Shown: positions 24,286 to 32,429 of the stretch, one piece after another | Position numbering within the stretch: position 1 is the stretch's first letter | How the letters are laid out: each line of letters starts with the position of its first letter | Assembly: GCA_937995345.1 (NCBI GenBank) | Contig: CALKKS010000028.1 | Coordinates: forward strand, 44,098-108,097 | Length of the DNA stretch: 64,000 nucleotides | Direction: 5' to 3' | Source of the DNA: an uncultured Collinsella sp. | GTDB lineage: Bacteria > Actinomycetota > Coriobacteriia > Coriobacteriales > Coriobacteriaceae | Program-made: the position numbers and the translations under genes | Notes under the pieces: generated by a model | Database searches by the model: none | What the model was told of the DNA's origin: nothing | The model's input: the letters and a program-made list of their open reading frames with translations, nothing else

Positions 24286-25536
24286 ATGGCTGGGCTGAGA
24301 GACGTCGACGTCTCGTTGAAATCAAAAACAGTGCGGTCAATCAGGCTCGCGGAACTTCTGGTTGCGCAGCTGTGCACGTATTCGATGCTGTCAGCGCTGT
24401 GCTTTGCGTATCCGCTTTACTTGTTCGATTGCAGCGGATCGTCAACGTTATATGGCGCCGTCGTCGCGACGGCGTTCATACCCGGCGTACTCGCAACTCC
24501 GGCTGGCGGAATCTTGGCGGATAGGGGCAGACATCGCGAGGTCCTCGTGGCACTCGGCATTGCTCTGATGACTGCATCACTGCTGTCTGTCCCCATGAAG
24601 CGCTCATTGCCTCTTGCGGCCGTCGTAGTAGCGATACTTTGTGTTCAATATGGTGTTCAATCGCTGCTGAAGCCAATGCTCCAAATTGAGACGGTGCGCA
24701 TGGCGGGTGAAGAGAAGGTTGAGCGGGCCACTGCATTGGTTTCGCAGATGACCATGGTGAGCAATATCTTGGGCCCTGTGGTCGGGACGGCAGTCTATGG
24801 GTGCTTTGGCATCGATACTCTTTGCACAACCGCGTCGGTGGCGTTTGCGATTTCAGCTCTCTTGTTTGGGGTCGCACTCAAGCAAAATGCCTCATCTGAA
24901 ACGATGGGAGACGGCGCGACTCGTACGACATGCCGAAGCGATTTTTGGGAGTCGATTCGGTATCTGTTGCAAAATGCATCATTGGTCGCTGTGATTTTGC
25001 TTGCGGCTGTTTTGAACTTTGCGTTGGTTGGGCTAACGATTGGCGCTCCCATTATTGTTACAAAGCATCTCGGCATGCAATCGTCCTGCGTTGGGATAGT
25101 TGAGGTGGCTATGGGCTTGGGTGGTCTTGCCGGCAGTGGCTTGGTCGGCATTTGGCCGCATCGTTTTTCTTTCAATGGCATATGTCGATATGTTGCGATG
25201 ATCTGTTTTGGAGTCGCACCGATCATTGTCACGCTACTGTTCGGCGCAGATGTATGCGTGTTCACCGTGTTTGCGGTTGGTTCGGCATGGGTCATGGTGT
25301 GGGCAGCCATTGCGTCGGTTGAAATCATCGCGTTTGTTCAGCGGGCAGCGCCGACTGAGCTCTGCGGAAAAGTGCTTTCGGTCGTTTACATGGTCCTTTC
25401 CTGCGCAATACCTATCGGCCAATTGACGTACGGGGCTGCATATGATCGATGGACACCGGCGATTGTATTCGCAGGCATGTTGGCGGTGCTGACGTTGACG
25501 ACGGCTCTGTTTTATCGGCTGAAAAGTCGCTCGTAA
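24286..25536 (+). CDS. MFS transporter
   Basis: A 416-residue major facilitator superfamily protein with about 12 hydrophobic segments. The loop between TM2 and TM3 reads GGILADRGRHREVLV, the MFS signature. I prefer the ATG at 24286, which has GGGGGCGG upstream; the ATG at 24268 lies inside the operator. It is controlled in all likelihood by the TetR gene upstream. Drug efflux is the usual role for such pairs but the substrate is unknown. Base composition is a little lower in GC than the neighbouring phosphatase gene. Confidence 0.88.
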   Translation: MAGLRDVDVSLKSKTVRSIRLAELLVAQLCTYSMLSALCFAYPLYLFDCSGSSTLYGAVVATAFIPGVLATPAGGILADRGRHREVLVALGIALMTASLLSVPMKRSLPLAAVVVAILCVQYGVQSLLKPMLQIETVRMAGEEKVERATALVSQMTMVSNILGPVVGTAVYGCFGIDTLCTTASVAFAISALLFGVALKQNASSETMGDGATRTTCRSDFWESIRYLLQNASLVAVILLAAVLNFALVGLTIGAPIIVTKHLGMQSSCVGIVEVAMGLGGLAGSGLVGIWPHRFSFNGICRYVAMICFGVAPIIVTLLFGADVCVFTVFAVGSAWVMVWAAIASVEIIAFVQRAAPTELCGKVLSVVYMVLSCAIPIGQLTYGAAYDRWTPAIVFAGMLAVLTLTTALFYRLKSRS

Positions 25537-25663
25537 CGATTGGTTTAACACACTGGGGCACCGGCCTTTGCGGGAGCGAATGTCCCGGCGTGTTGGAGCG
25601 CCCTTGCATGGGCACGCTCATTCTCGTCTAAAATATCGTGCAGACGAAGGAGAGGCATGCCCC

Positions 25664-26521
25664 ATGATCAAGATGTTCGCGAGTGACTTAGACGGAACGC
25701 TGCTGAACGCCCTGCACGAGGCGGATGGGACCATCCGCCGTGCCATCCGCGAGCTGACCGAGGCTGACTTGCATGTGGTTCCCGCGACCGGGCGCTCGAC
25801 GTTGCCAATCGGCGAGCATGGCTTTACGGGGCTGGCGCTCGATGCCTGCTGCTCCAATGGATCCATCGTGCGCGACAGTCATGGCGAGGTGCTCAAGACC
25901 TGGACCATCGACCCACAAATCACCGAGGAGCTGCTCAAGGAGTTTCCGAATATCTGTTTTGACTGCTCCACGCCCGACGGCATGTTTTCGAGCGGATCGT
26001 TCGAGATGCACCAGGCGGGCTTTAAAAAGGACAGTCCCATCAAGCGCATCGTGATGCGTGGCATGCGTGCGCGTGGCGGCTATCACGAGGAACAGTATTT
26101 CGACCAGTCGATTGGCGACATCCTGCGCCACGATGTGTGCAAGATCAACTGCCGCGTGACCTCGCGCGAGCTGGAGCGCGACCTTAAGGCGTATCTTGCC
26201 GAGCGTTCGGATCGCGTGGTCAACGCGCCGTTCGATCCGGTGATGTTCGAGATCACGGACGTAGCGTGCAACAAGGGCGAGAGCGTGGCCTGGCTGGCGG
26301 GCTACTACGGTATTGCCGAGGACGAGGTCGCGGTCTATGGAGACGGCGGCAACGACAACGCCATGCTCAAGCGTTTCCGCCACAGCTACGCGACCAAAAA
26401 CGCTAGCGATGCAGCTAAAGCCGCCGCGAGCGCGACCATCGGCAGCTGCATGGTCCACGCCGTCCCCAAACACATGCTCGCCACCATGCACAAGCAAAAC
26501 TCCCGCACCGTCATCGAATAA
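25664..26521 (+). CDS. Cof-type HAD-IIB phosphatase
   Basis: A cytosolic HAD-superfamily phosphatase of 285 residues. The nucleophile motif FASDLDGTLLN has Asp at residues 7 and 9; motif II is in VVPATGRS; motif IV is AVYGDGGNDNAML near residue 222-235. The type IIB cap lies between. ATG 25664 follows AAGGAGAGG; upstream frame to 25568 is not conserved. Substrates of this group are sugar phosphates or flavin/pyridoxal phosphates and cannot be predicted here. Confidence 0.9.
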   Translation: MIKMFASDLDGTLLNALHEADGTIRRAIRELTEADLHVVPATGRSTLPIGEHGFTGLALDACCSNGSIVRDSHGEVLKTWTIDPQITEELLKEFPNICFDCSTPDGMFSSGSFEMHQAGFKKDSPIKRIVMRGMRARGGYHEEQYFDQSIGDILRHDVCKINCRVTSRELERDLKAYLAERSDRVVNAPFDPVMFEITDVACNKGESVAWLAGYYGIAEDEVAVYGDGGNDNAMLKRFRHSYATKNASDAAKAAASATIGSCMVHAVPKHMLATMHKQNSRTVIE

Positions 26522-26550
26522 TGTGACAAAGGGACAGTCCCTTTGCCACA
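26522..26550. repeat. 29-bp GGGAC palindrome, left border of the island
   Basis: TGTGACAAAGGGAC, centre A, GTCCCTTTGCCACA: one mismatch in 14-bp arms. It begins at the stop codon of the phosphatase gene. The same palindrome, perfect and with centre T, is at 34637-34665, at the other edge of the accessory region. Confidence 0.85.
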
Positions 26551-26677
26551 GTGGGGACTAGCTTCTTTAAAAACGAACATATATTCGCATATTTAACTGC
26601 GCTTTGATAGAATTGTTGCTGTTGGCGGCAGTTCCATGTGCCGGGCAGCGCCCTCCATTTGATGGGAGGTGATGCCC

Positions 26678-26803
26678 ATGACCGATTTGATTGATTTCGT
26701 GAAGCTCCTGACCGCTTTGGTCTCGCTCCTCACGACGCTTATCGGACTTTCCGAGGCACTCAAGCAACGTTCGAAGCAACGTAAGAGGGGTCGCCGCCGT
26801 TAA
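26678..26803 (+). CDS. 41-aa hydrophobic peptide, holin-like/type I toxin-like
   Basis: A tiny gene with a strong ribosome site (GGGAGGTG, 7 bp before the ATG at 26678). The product starts MTDLIDFVKLL, has one membrane helix (about residues 8-27, rich in Leu, Thr and Val) and ends in a strongly basic tail KQRKRGRRR. This is the build of small membrane toxins of the TxpA/BsrG/Fst kind often annotated as putative holin-like toxins. A possible promoter (TAGAAT at 26608-26613, TTCGCA 18 bp upstream) leaves a leader of ~60 nt with hairpin potential. The stop codon lies in the loop of the terminator. An antisense antitoxin RNA would be expected but is not demonstrated. Confidence 0.7.
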   Translation: MTDLIDFVKLLTALVSLLTTLIGLSEALKQRSKQRKRGRRR

Positions 26804-26815
26804 GGCGTTGACCCC
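26787..26815 (+). terminator. terminator overlapping the end of the small peptide gene
   Basis: GGGGTCGCCGCC and GGCGTTGACCCC form a 12-bp stem with one mismatch around GTTAA. The 5' arm encodes the basic RGRRR tail. A near-identical hairpin occurs at 32395-32423. Confidence 0.75.
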
Positions 26816-26925
26816 CTAAAACAAGCAACGGCGCTGCCCAGCCAGCTACAACTTGGGCTGCCGTCGACACCATTCTACCCACGAATGACATTTTGGACAA
26901 TCGGCAATGCCACTTCAAAAAATGG

Positions 26926-27114
26926 ATGCAACCTGGATATACCAAATACAGGAACTTGTACGACGCCGTTCTCAAGGGTATCAATAAATGGCGCTCTGAA
27001 AATGATCAGAATGGCGAAATTGGCTACCGCGAAGTTGACCGATTAATTTGGTATTACTTCAAGGGTGCAAGCGGCAAGCGTATCAAGCAGGCTTTGGCTG
27101 CGATCGATTGCTAG
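26926..27114 (+). CDS. small hypothetical protein or gene fragment (62 aa)
   Basis: The frame is open from 26812 but the first ATG is at 26926, and no ribosome site precedes it. The product (PGYTKYRNLYDAVLKGIN, then GYREVDRLIWYYFKG) has the look of the C-terminal part of a conserved globular protein, with charged helices and no membrane segment. I do not recognise the family. A strong terminator follows at 27137, so this 3' end is genuine; the 5' end may have been lost when the small peptide gene was inserted. Confidence 0.45.
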   Translation: MQPGYTKYRNLYDAVLKGINKWRSENDQNGEIGYREVDRLIWYYFKGASGKRIKQALAAIDC

Positions 27115-27136
27115 GGATGCTGACAGATGCTGCATT

Positions 27137-27174
27137 AAATAGCTCTCGTCCTACTTTTTGGGCGAGAGCTATTT
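27137..27174 (+). terminator. strong hairpin terminator
   Basis: AAATAGCTCTCG (27137-27148) pairs perfectly with CGAGAGCTATTT (27163-27174), loop includes CTACTTTTT. It ends the transcript carrying the small ORF at 26926. From here to 27371 no gene is visible. Confidence 0.8.
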
Positions 27175-27371
27175 GTTCGTTCAGTTATCAAGGTTATTTT
27201 CTGGCAGGATGCCTCGAAATGGCTGGCTTGAGATGCGACTAACCTCGGTATGCCTCCTTTGGACCGTGTGTGGCTCGGGCTTCTATCGATAGAACACCGC
27301 GAATGCTGTGTTGCCACAAAAATGGGTGTCCCCGCTGCTTGCTGCTTTTGAAGCCCCGCCCATAAGATTCG

Positions 27372-28360
27372 TCATCGCGCGCGATGCCGATATATATTCA
27401 GCCAAATAGGCTCGTTCTCTTTGTTGTTGGCACACTCTTCTAGCAGGTCTTCTATCCGGTCCAGCTCGATTACTTGCAATGCTGCGCATTCTTCCGGCAT
27501 GGGTTGTGCTACCTTCCTCGCTCTGAAAACAGGCGATAGCATCAGGTTCGTATGCGCCCATCCGGCAAAGCAGCTGCCGTAGGGGATAGAGCCACATCTG
27601 ATCTGCCCATCGCCATCGGGATACAGGCAGTCCAATTTCGAGTTTGCTACCAGGCAATAACAAGGGCCTGGTGCCCATGGCCTGCAGTCGATCTCAAGAA
27701 TGTCGCCCTTTTTGTACGGTGTGGGCAGGTCGATGTACGCCCCTTTAAACCATGGCCCAAAGATTTCACCCACAATGCAATCGCGCGCCTCGCCACATTC
27801 GCCTTCTTCCTCTCTGCAGATGTACTGGATTTCGCCGGAGGCGTTTGCGTAGTAAGTGTAGTCTGGCTGCAGAAAGCCGTCGTATGGATATGAACAGCTC
27901 GGGTCGTTGGCAAGGTTGAACAGCTCAATCATCCAGTATGAGGACGATAAATCTGTCATGCCGTCCCACTTGTCTGCGTATGTCTTCATTGCCGCAAGGG
28001 CGGCCTGCCACGATGCCACAGGAAGGGGCCATGCGTGATAGCGGATCCCACTTCGCTATCGATGAAGCTAATTTCGCTGATAAGCAGCACTTTCTTGTTT
28101 CCGTCGACGGCCTTTAGCGCGTCCAAGCAGCCATCGATGTAGTCGATACAATCTTCTGGATCGTACCAATGAAAGGTGTTGTCTGACGAGTTGCGCTCAG
28201 CAGCAAGCAGTCTGCTGAGCATCTTCCGTTTGCGGTTGATTTCTATCGGCACGCTACCGATGATGTGCGCGTGCTGATCACTGCTCAGTAGTTGTGGATT
28301 ATGCAGCAAATGCTCTCGCAGCTCCGGAGAGTCGATCAAGTTGATTATTTCTTCGTGCAT
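27372..28360 (-). pseudogene. module gene D: single N-type module, broken by a -1 frameshift
   Basis: Two overlapping frames (28360-27986 and 28019-27372) together match the first half of the fused genes A and B. Frame 1 runs through LIDSPELREHL to ITHGPFLWHRG; frame 2 resumes at VASWQAALAAMK. In A and B this place reads PFPVASWKAA and PFPTASWDAA. Adding one C in the CCCCTTCC run near 28026 restores one frame of about 329 residues. The motif LPTPYKKGDILEID near residue 212 is the module hallmark. The start at 28360 has GGAGGCCATC, identical to gene B's ribosome site. It is the last gene of the A-C-D operon. It could be inactive, phase-variable or a sequencing error. Function unknown. Confidence 0.7.
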
Positions 28361-28413
28361 GATGGCCTCCGGGTTGCCGGTGTGGCTTCTCGTAGATTCG
28401 GACATGGCGGCCT

Positions 28414-29487
28414 CTACTCAAATAGCTGCGGATACTTTTCCTTGAGCGGTGCCTGATCAAGACGCAGCTCTTCAAGGTTGCGCCTGGCCTTGGATTCCAT
28501 CCTTATGGTGTCGATAAACGCGACGAGTGAGTCGACATACAGGTCGCCGCGCAGGTAGGCCTGGGCCGCGATTAAAATCCGCTGCTCGTCTTTGAGCGGC
28601 TTGCGGTAGTACTCGAGATTTAGGTAGAGCGGATCTGGTTCGCCGATGTACAGGGGAAACGTCTTGCTGTAGCTAATCGAGCAGCCGGTCGCGCGCATGT
28701 GGCTGATGTCCCCCGCATGGCGATAATGCTCGAGCCGCTGCTGCGCATGGTTAAGCCATTCGTCAGAACGATCCACCTGTCGGAGTTCTGCCTCAAGTTT
28801 CACCCGGTCCCACGTGGGCAGATCGAGCAACGTGAACGGCTCGCGGGCGCTGCCTTGCGGCGTCCAGACGATGTCACCGGTGTGGAACGGCGTGGGGATA
28901 TCGACCCAGATGAATTCGAATGCGATTTCCCAATCGTTTTCGACGGGGCCGGCTGAGGGGCAATAGACAGAAAGAACCTCGCCTTTGCCGTTTACCATGA
29001 GCCAGTCTTCTCGGCGATGCTCTTCATCGGTATCGAGCGGGCATCGGGTGATGCGCACGCGCGCCTCCGGACGACTCGCCAGCTCGTCGTCACGGCGCAG
29101 CGCCTCGGCACACTTCTCATAGCAGCTAAAAGGCGCGCCGAAGGCCCCGCAAATCTGCCCGTCGGGCACGATCTCCTCTTCATACTGATACACGTAGCCC
29201 GTTCCCGTCATAAATGCATCGACGCACCGCTTGTTGTAATCGATTGTCCAGCGCAAAAAGGCATGGAAATCGGGGATAGCAGGCCTTCCGAAACCGGCAA
29301 GGGTGGCTTCCAACGAACAATTGGCCATGGTTTGCGCAATCTCCTGCCAGGCTCCGCACTTCTGCTCGAGCGAGGCGGTCTTCGAAAACCAAACCAGATA
29401 GGCGGCTTCGACGGTGCCGGGCCGGAAATCGATGCTGCGCAGATGCTCCCGAATGTCCCGGGAGTCGACAAAATCCAAGATGTCCAT
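28414..29487 (-). CDS. module gene C: single C-type module protein, unknown function
   Basis: A 357-residue soluble protein matching the second half of genes A and B along its length. It begins MDILDFVDSRDIREHL, has an alpha-helical first part with many Trp/Cys and aromatic residues, a central VDIPTPFHTGDIV near residue 200, and ends LKEKYPQLFE. Its ATG lies 2 bp after the stop of gene A, with the ribosome site inside A's last codons, so translation is coupled. No signal peptide or membrane segment. Similar proteins are, to my knowledge, frequent but uncharacterised in gut Firmicutes. The GDIV stretch resembles the opening strand of SH3-like barrels; that is a guess. Confidence 0.75.
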   Translation of the reverse strand: MDILDFVDSRDIREHLRSIDFRPGTVEAAYLVWFSKTASLEQKCGAWQEIAQTMANCSLEATLAGFGRPAIPDFHAFLRWTIDYNKRCVDAFMTGTGYVYQYEEEIVPDGQICGAFGAPFSCYEKCAEALRRDDELASRPEARVRITRCPLDTDEEHRREDWLMVNGKGEVLSVYCPSAGPVENDWEIAFEFIWVDIPTPFHTGDIVWTPQGSAREPFTLLDLPTWDRVKLEAELRQVDRSDEWLNHAQQRLEHYRHAGDISHMRATGCSISYSKTFPLYIGEPDPLYLNLEYYRKPLKDEQRILIAAQAYLRGDLYVDSLVAFIDTIRMESKARRNLEELRLDQAPLKEKYPQLFE

Positions 29488-29489
29488 GG

Positions 29490-31622
29490 TTAGCTCCTCT
29501 TTGTTTCGAAGCGCGTCGGCGGGGTTGCCGAATCATCGAATAATTCCGGATAGCGGCTCTTGAGCCCGCCATCTTCCCTTTCAAACCGCTCGGCTTTTTT
29601 CTTGACCAATGCCTGCAGCTCGAAAAGACTTGATAGCGCAATAAGTGAGTCAAGACCCAGATTGCCGTCGAGATATGCCCGCACGCCGTACAGAATTCTC
29701 GCCTCTGGCTTGAGCGGGGTGCGACAGTGCTCCATATCGAGAAGAAAACAACTCGGCTCTCCAATATAGACGGGATACTCCAGGGGATATTCAATCTGGC
29801 AGCCATAGGCGTACATGTCGCTCGTATCGCCATTTTGCCGATGGTGTTTAAGCAAATCATCGGCCCCTTCTGCGGCGCGTTCCCTGTAGGTGGACGGCGG
29901 GAGCTCGTCTATGACCCGCTGCGTGGTCCATGTCTGCATATTGAGAAGCAGCATGGGGTCGCCAGGGTCGCCGTGACGACAAATGATGTCGCCGGCGTGA
30001 AATGGCGTCGGGATGCTAAACCACATCAACTCAAAGGCAAAAGTGGGGTCTTCGCCCTCGCGTTCCACGTCGATGCAGCGCAGCTGGCAGTCCATGATTT
30101 CGCCTTTTGCGTTGATCATGAGCCTGTCGGCGGCATAGTAGTCTTCGTCCGGATCGATCGGGCGGCGCGTTATTTCAATCGAGGTAGGATTCTCCTCCTC
30201 AAGCTCATTCCAGATTACCTCGAAACATTTATCGTAGCTGGTGTAGGGGCCATAATTGCACCCGTTCTCATTGGGGCTTCCCGTCTTGTCCTCAAAGAAA
30301 TACATGTGCTCGCCAGGCTGTTTGAACCGGGCAATTAGCATGCGCTCCCATTTGATGACGCCGCGAAGAAAGGCATGAAAGTTGGGAATGTTAAGTGTGC
30401 CGTGTCGCCTGCTCATCGAGCAATTGGGCATGTTGTCGATAATCTTTTGCCAGGCCTCGATCTTCTGCCGTAGTGTCTTCTCGTTCGAACGGTCGACGAT
30501 GAACGCCGCCTCGGGTGTGGTGAGCTCGTAGCCGATGTCCTTCAAGTGTTCTTTGATGTCGGGTGAGTCGAGAAAGTCAAGGATGTCTGAACGTATGGCG
30601 TTGGCGCTGGCTCCAGCCGATGTGCGGTATGGCTGCAGGCAGTCGTGTGTGACCGAGCCGTCTGACCATTGCTTGCCGTAGCTGGGGTCGTCGTGCAGTT
30701 TTTTCGAGAGCTCGAGCATAAAAGAGCAATCATCGGGCAAATCGCCGGTATAGCATTCGGCGGTATAGAGAGCAGAGGGCGTGAAGTCGTCGAGGAAACC
30801 ATCCGCGAAATCCCTCAAGCGGAGGTTGCCTTCCTCAACGCCGTAGATTTTGCTCGGATAGGCGCACCAAACCTGACCTTTGAACGAACTGTCGTAATCG
30901 TCTTCGAGCACGATGGCGAAACGAGGACCGTGGTCGAAGGGTCGGCTGTCGATCTTGATGATGTCGCCGGGGACCCAAGGAGTGTAGAAGACCTCGCCAT
31001 TGGCACAGAAGTGCTTGCCTTTGTTCCACATCAAGTGGTCGATACCTTGATGTGGGGTCCGCTGATTCCGGCGGTCACTCAAAAAGACCAAATCGCCCGT
31101 CATGGTCGCGGCGAATTTCAGTGAGGCTTGGGCACGCGGGCACTCGTGTAGGTCTTTGGCGGTATAGAGTTCGATCAGCCAGAATGATTCTGACCAATCT
31201 TCATCGGGGTCGTCTTCGACGTATTGTTTCATGAGGGTTTGCGCAGCTTTCCATGAGGCAACGGGGAAGGGGCGGTCAAAGGTATCGTGCCCACGCTCCT
31301 CTTCGCTGTAAAACATGCCGGAGACCAGCAAGATGCCGTGGTCGCGGTCAATGTTGTAAAGCATATCGAGTGCGGTGCTGAGCTGGTCAAGGCTGGAGTC
31401 GATCGCCTCGGCGTAATCCGATGAGACCTCTTTGCGGAGCTGCTCGAGCATGGCCCGTTTTTCGTCGAGCGTCTTGAGGGAGCCGCCGATGATGTTGACG
31501 CAAGAATCATCTTGCCCACCGGCGTAATTGAGCATGTGGCCTCGCAACTCGCTGTCTTTGATGCAACTGCATACGAGCTCCCTGCCGGCGTCGGTGATTA
31601 CGGTATCTGCTTGGCTGTTCAT
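29490..31622 (-). CDS. module gene A: fused two-module protein, unknown function
   Basis: A 710-residue soluble protein made of two related modules. Module 1 (about 1-345) has the opening VITDAGRELVCSCIKDSELRGHM and, near 214, TPWVPGDIIKIDSRPF; module 2 (about 355-695) opens SDILDFLDSPDIKEHL and has SIPTPFHAGDIIC near 537. The C-terminus LKSRYPELFDD matches gene C. ATG 31622 with GGAGG six bases upstream is chosen over 31655. Gene B is a close paralogue over the full length. First gene of operon A-C-D. No known catalytic motif is seen; many Asp/Glu, Trp and Tyr. Expression probably starts in the 5' region shared with gene B (31661-31693). Confidence 0.8.
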   Translation of the reverse strand: MNSQADTVITDAGRELVCSCIKDSELRGHMLNYAGGQDDSCVNIIGGSLKTLDEKRAMLEQLRKEVSSDYAEAIDSSLDQLSTALDMLYNIDRDHGILLVSGMFYSEEERGHDTFDRPFPVASWKAAQTLMKQYVEDDPDEDWSESFWLIELYTAKDLHECPRAQASLKFAATMTGDLVFLSDRRNQRTPHQGIDHLMWNKGKHFCANGEVFYTPWVPGDIIKIDSRPFDHGPRFAIVLEDDYDSSFKGQVWCAYPSKIYGVEEGNLRLRDFADGFLDDFTPSALYTAECYTGDLPDDCSFMLELSKKLHDDPSYGKQWSDGSVTHDCLQPYRTSAGASANAIRSDILDFLDSPDIKEHLKDIGYELTTPEAAFIVDRSNEKTLRQKIEAWQKIIDNMPNCSMSRRHGTLNIPNFHAFLRGVIKWERMLIARFKQPGEHMYFFEDKTGSPNENGCNYGPYTSYDKCFEVIWNELEEENPTSIEITRRPIDPDEDYYAADRLMINAKGEIMDCQLRCIDVEREGEDPTFAFELMWFSIPTPFHAGDIICRHGDPGDPMLLLNMQTWTTQRVIDELPPSTYRERAAEGADDLLKHHRQNGDTSDMYAYGCQIEYPLEYPVYIGEPSCFLLDMEHCRTPLKPEARILYGVRAYLDGNLGLDSLIALSSLFELQALVKKKAERFEREDGGLKSRYPELFDDSATPPTRFETKRS

Positions 31623-31660
31623 GGCAACCTCCTCTTTGATCGGTGCCGTTAGCATCCGCC

Positions 31661-31693
31661 AGAGGTTGTGGTTTGTAGTCCCATTAACGGGCC
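31661..31693 (-). promoter_or_regulatory. 5' element shared by genes A and B (copy A)
   Basis: This 33-nt stretch, containing GTCCCATTAACGGG, matches 34591-34623 upstream of gene B in about three quarters of positions. It lies 39 bp before A's ATG and contains an imperfect inverted repeat CCCGTTAATGGG on the minus strand. It may be a promoter, operator or leader hairpin carried along in the duplication. Confidence 0.55.
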
Positions 31694-31768
31694 TGATATG
31701 AATCTCGCGTCAAACATACTTCTGGAAACGCACCGGTACATGGGCGTGCGCGTGTTGAAAGGATTGGT

Positions 31769-32359
31769 ATGCAGAAGATGATGCTGGATCTTGTGACGAA
31801 TAGCGCCGGTATGGCGGAAGCCTGGGAGGATGCTTTTAGGGGCTATAAAGGCGTTGCGGTGCATTGCTGTGATTTCCGAACGTTTATCGATCAGCAGCCT
31901 GAAATCGATGCCGTCGTATCGCCGGCGAACGCATATGGCTTGATGGACGGAAATTACGACAGGGCGATAACCGATAAGTTTGGACCGGCGCTTGCCGAGC
32001 AGGTGCGAGCGGTTATTTTGGAGCGGTTTTACGGAGAGCAGCCGGTTGGCACGAGCTTTTCTGTCCCGATTCCCGGGCACGAGAACATACTGCTCATACA
32101 CACTCCGACCATGCGAGCTCCCTCTCCCATTGCTGACCCCTTGGTCGTCTATCAATGCATGAGGACAACGCTTATGGAAGCGATACGGACTTCGCGAAAG
32201 CGGATCGTGGTTCCTGCGTTCGGTGGAGCGTGCGGATTTCTTCCGTTCAAGAAAATCGCCATGCTCATGTGGGAGGCTTATCTTCAGATTGCCGAATCTC
32301 CTGCAGAAATCACCTGGGAATATGCGTGGTCACGCAATTTGGAGGATTGGTATCGCTGA
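31769..32359 (+). CDS. macro-domain protein
   Basis: A 196-residue cytosolic protein with a macro fold, which binds or hydrolyses ADP-ribose derivatives. The key segment DAVVSPANAYGLMDGNYDRAI (47-67) matches the ADP-ribose-binding loop 1 of the family, in the variant with ANAYG and MDG; the second loop is VVPAFGGACGFLP near 148-160. ATG 31769 follows GAAAGGA. It is divergent from gene A and convergent with gene B, so it splits the two duplicated genes. Whether it reverses ADP-ribosylation connected with the module proteins is speculative. Confidence 0.8.
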   Translation: MQKMMLDLVTNSAGMAEAWEDAFRGYKGVAVHCCDFRTFIDQQPEIDAVVSPANAYGLMDGNYDRAITDKFGPALAEQVRAVILERFYGEQPVGTSFSVPIPGHENILLIHTPTMRAPSPIADPLVVYQCMRTTLMEAIRTSRKRIVVPAFGGACGFLPFKKIAMLMWEAYLQIAESPAEITWEYAWSRNLEDWYR

Positions 32360-32366
32360 TGCGCCG

Positions 32367-32423
32367 ATGAACAGCGCATCGAAGCGTAACGGAAGGGGTC
32401 GCCGCCGCTAAGGCGTCGACCCC
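32367..32423. other. remnant of the small-peptide tail plus hairpin terminator
   Basis: A frame from 32367 reads MNSASKRNGRGRRR then TAA, and its last part overlies a hairpin at 32395-32423 (GGGGTCGCCGCC with GGCGTCGACCCC around GCTAA). The hairpin is nearly identical in sequence to 26787-26815, including the RGRRR-stop coding, but the hydrophobic helix is absent. It probably serves as a two-way terminator between the convergent macro-domain gene and gene B. Confidence 0.6.
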
Positions 32424-32429
32424 TTAATC

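Noticed and set aside
31769..32359. Reading the macro-domain/module locus as a DarTG-type toxin-antitoxin pair
   Set aside because: No DarT-like ADP-ribosyltransferase motif is visible in the module proteins, and the macro gene is on the opposite strand; kept only as a question.
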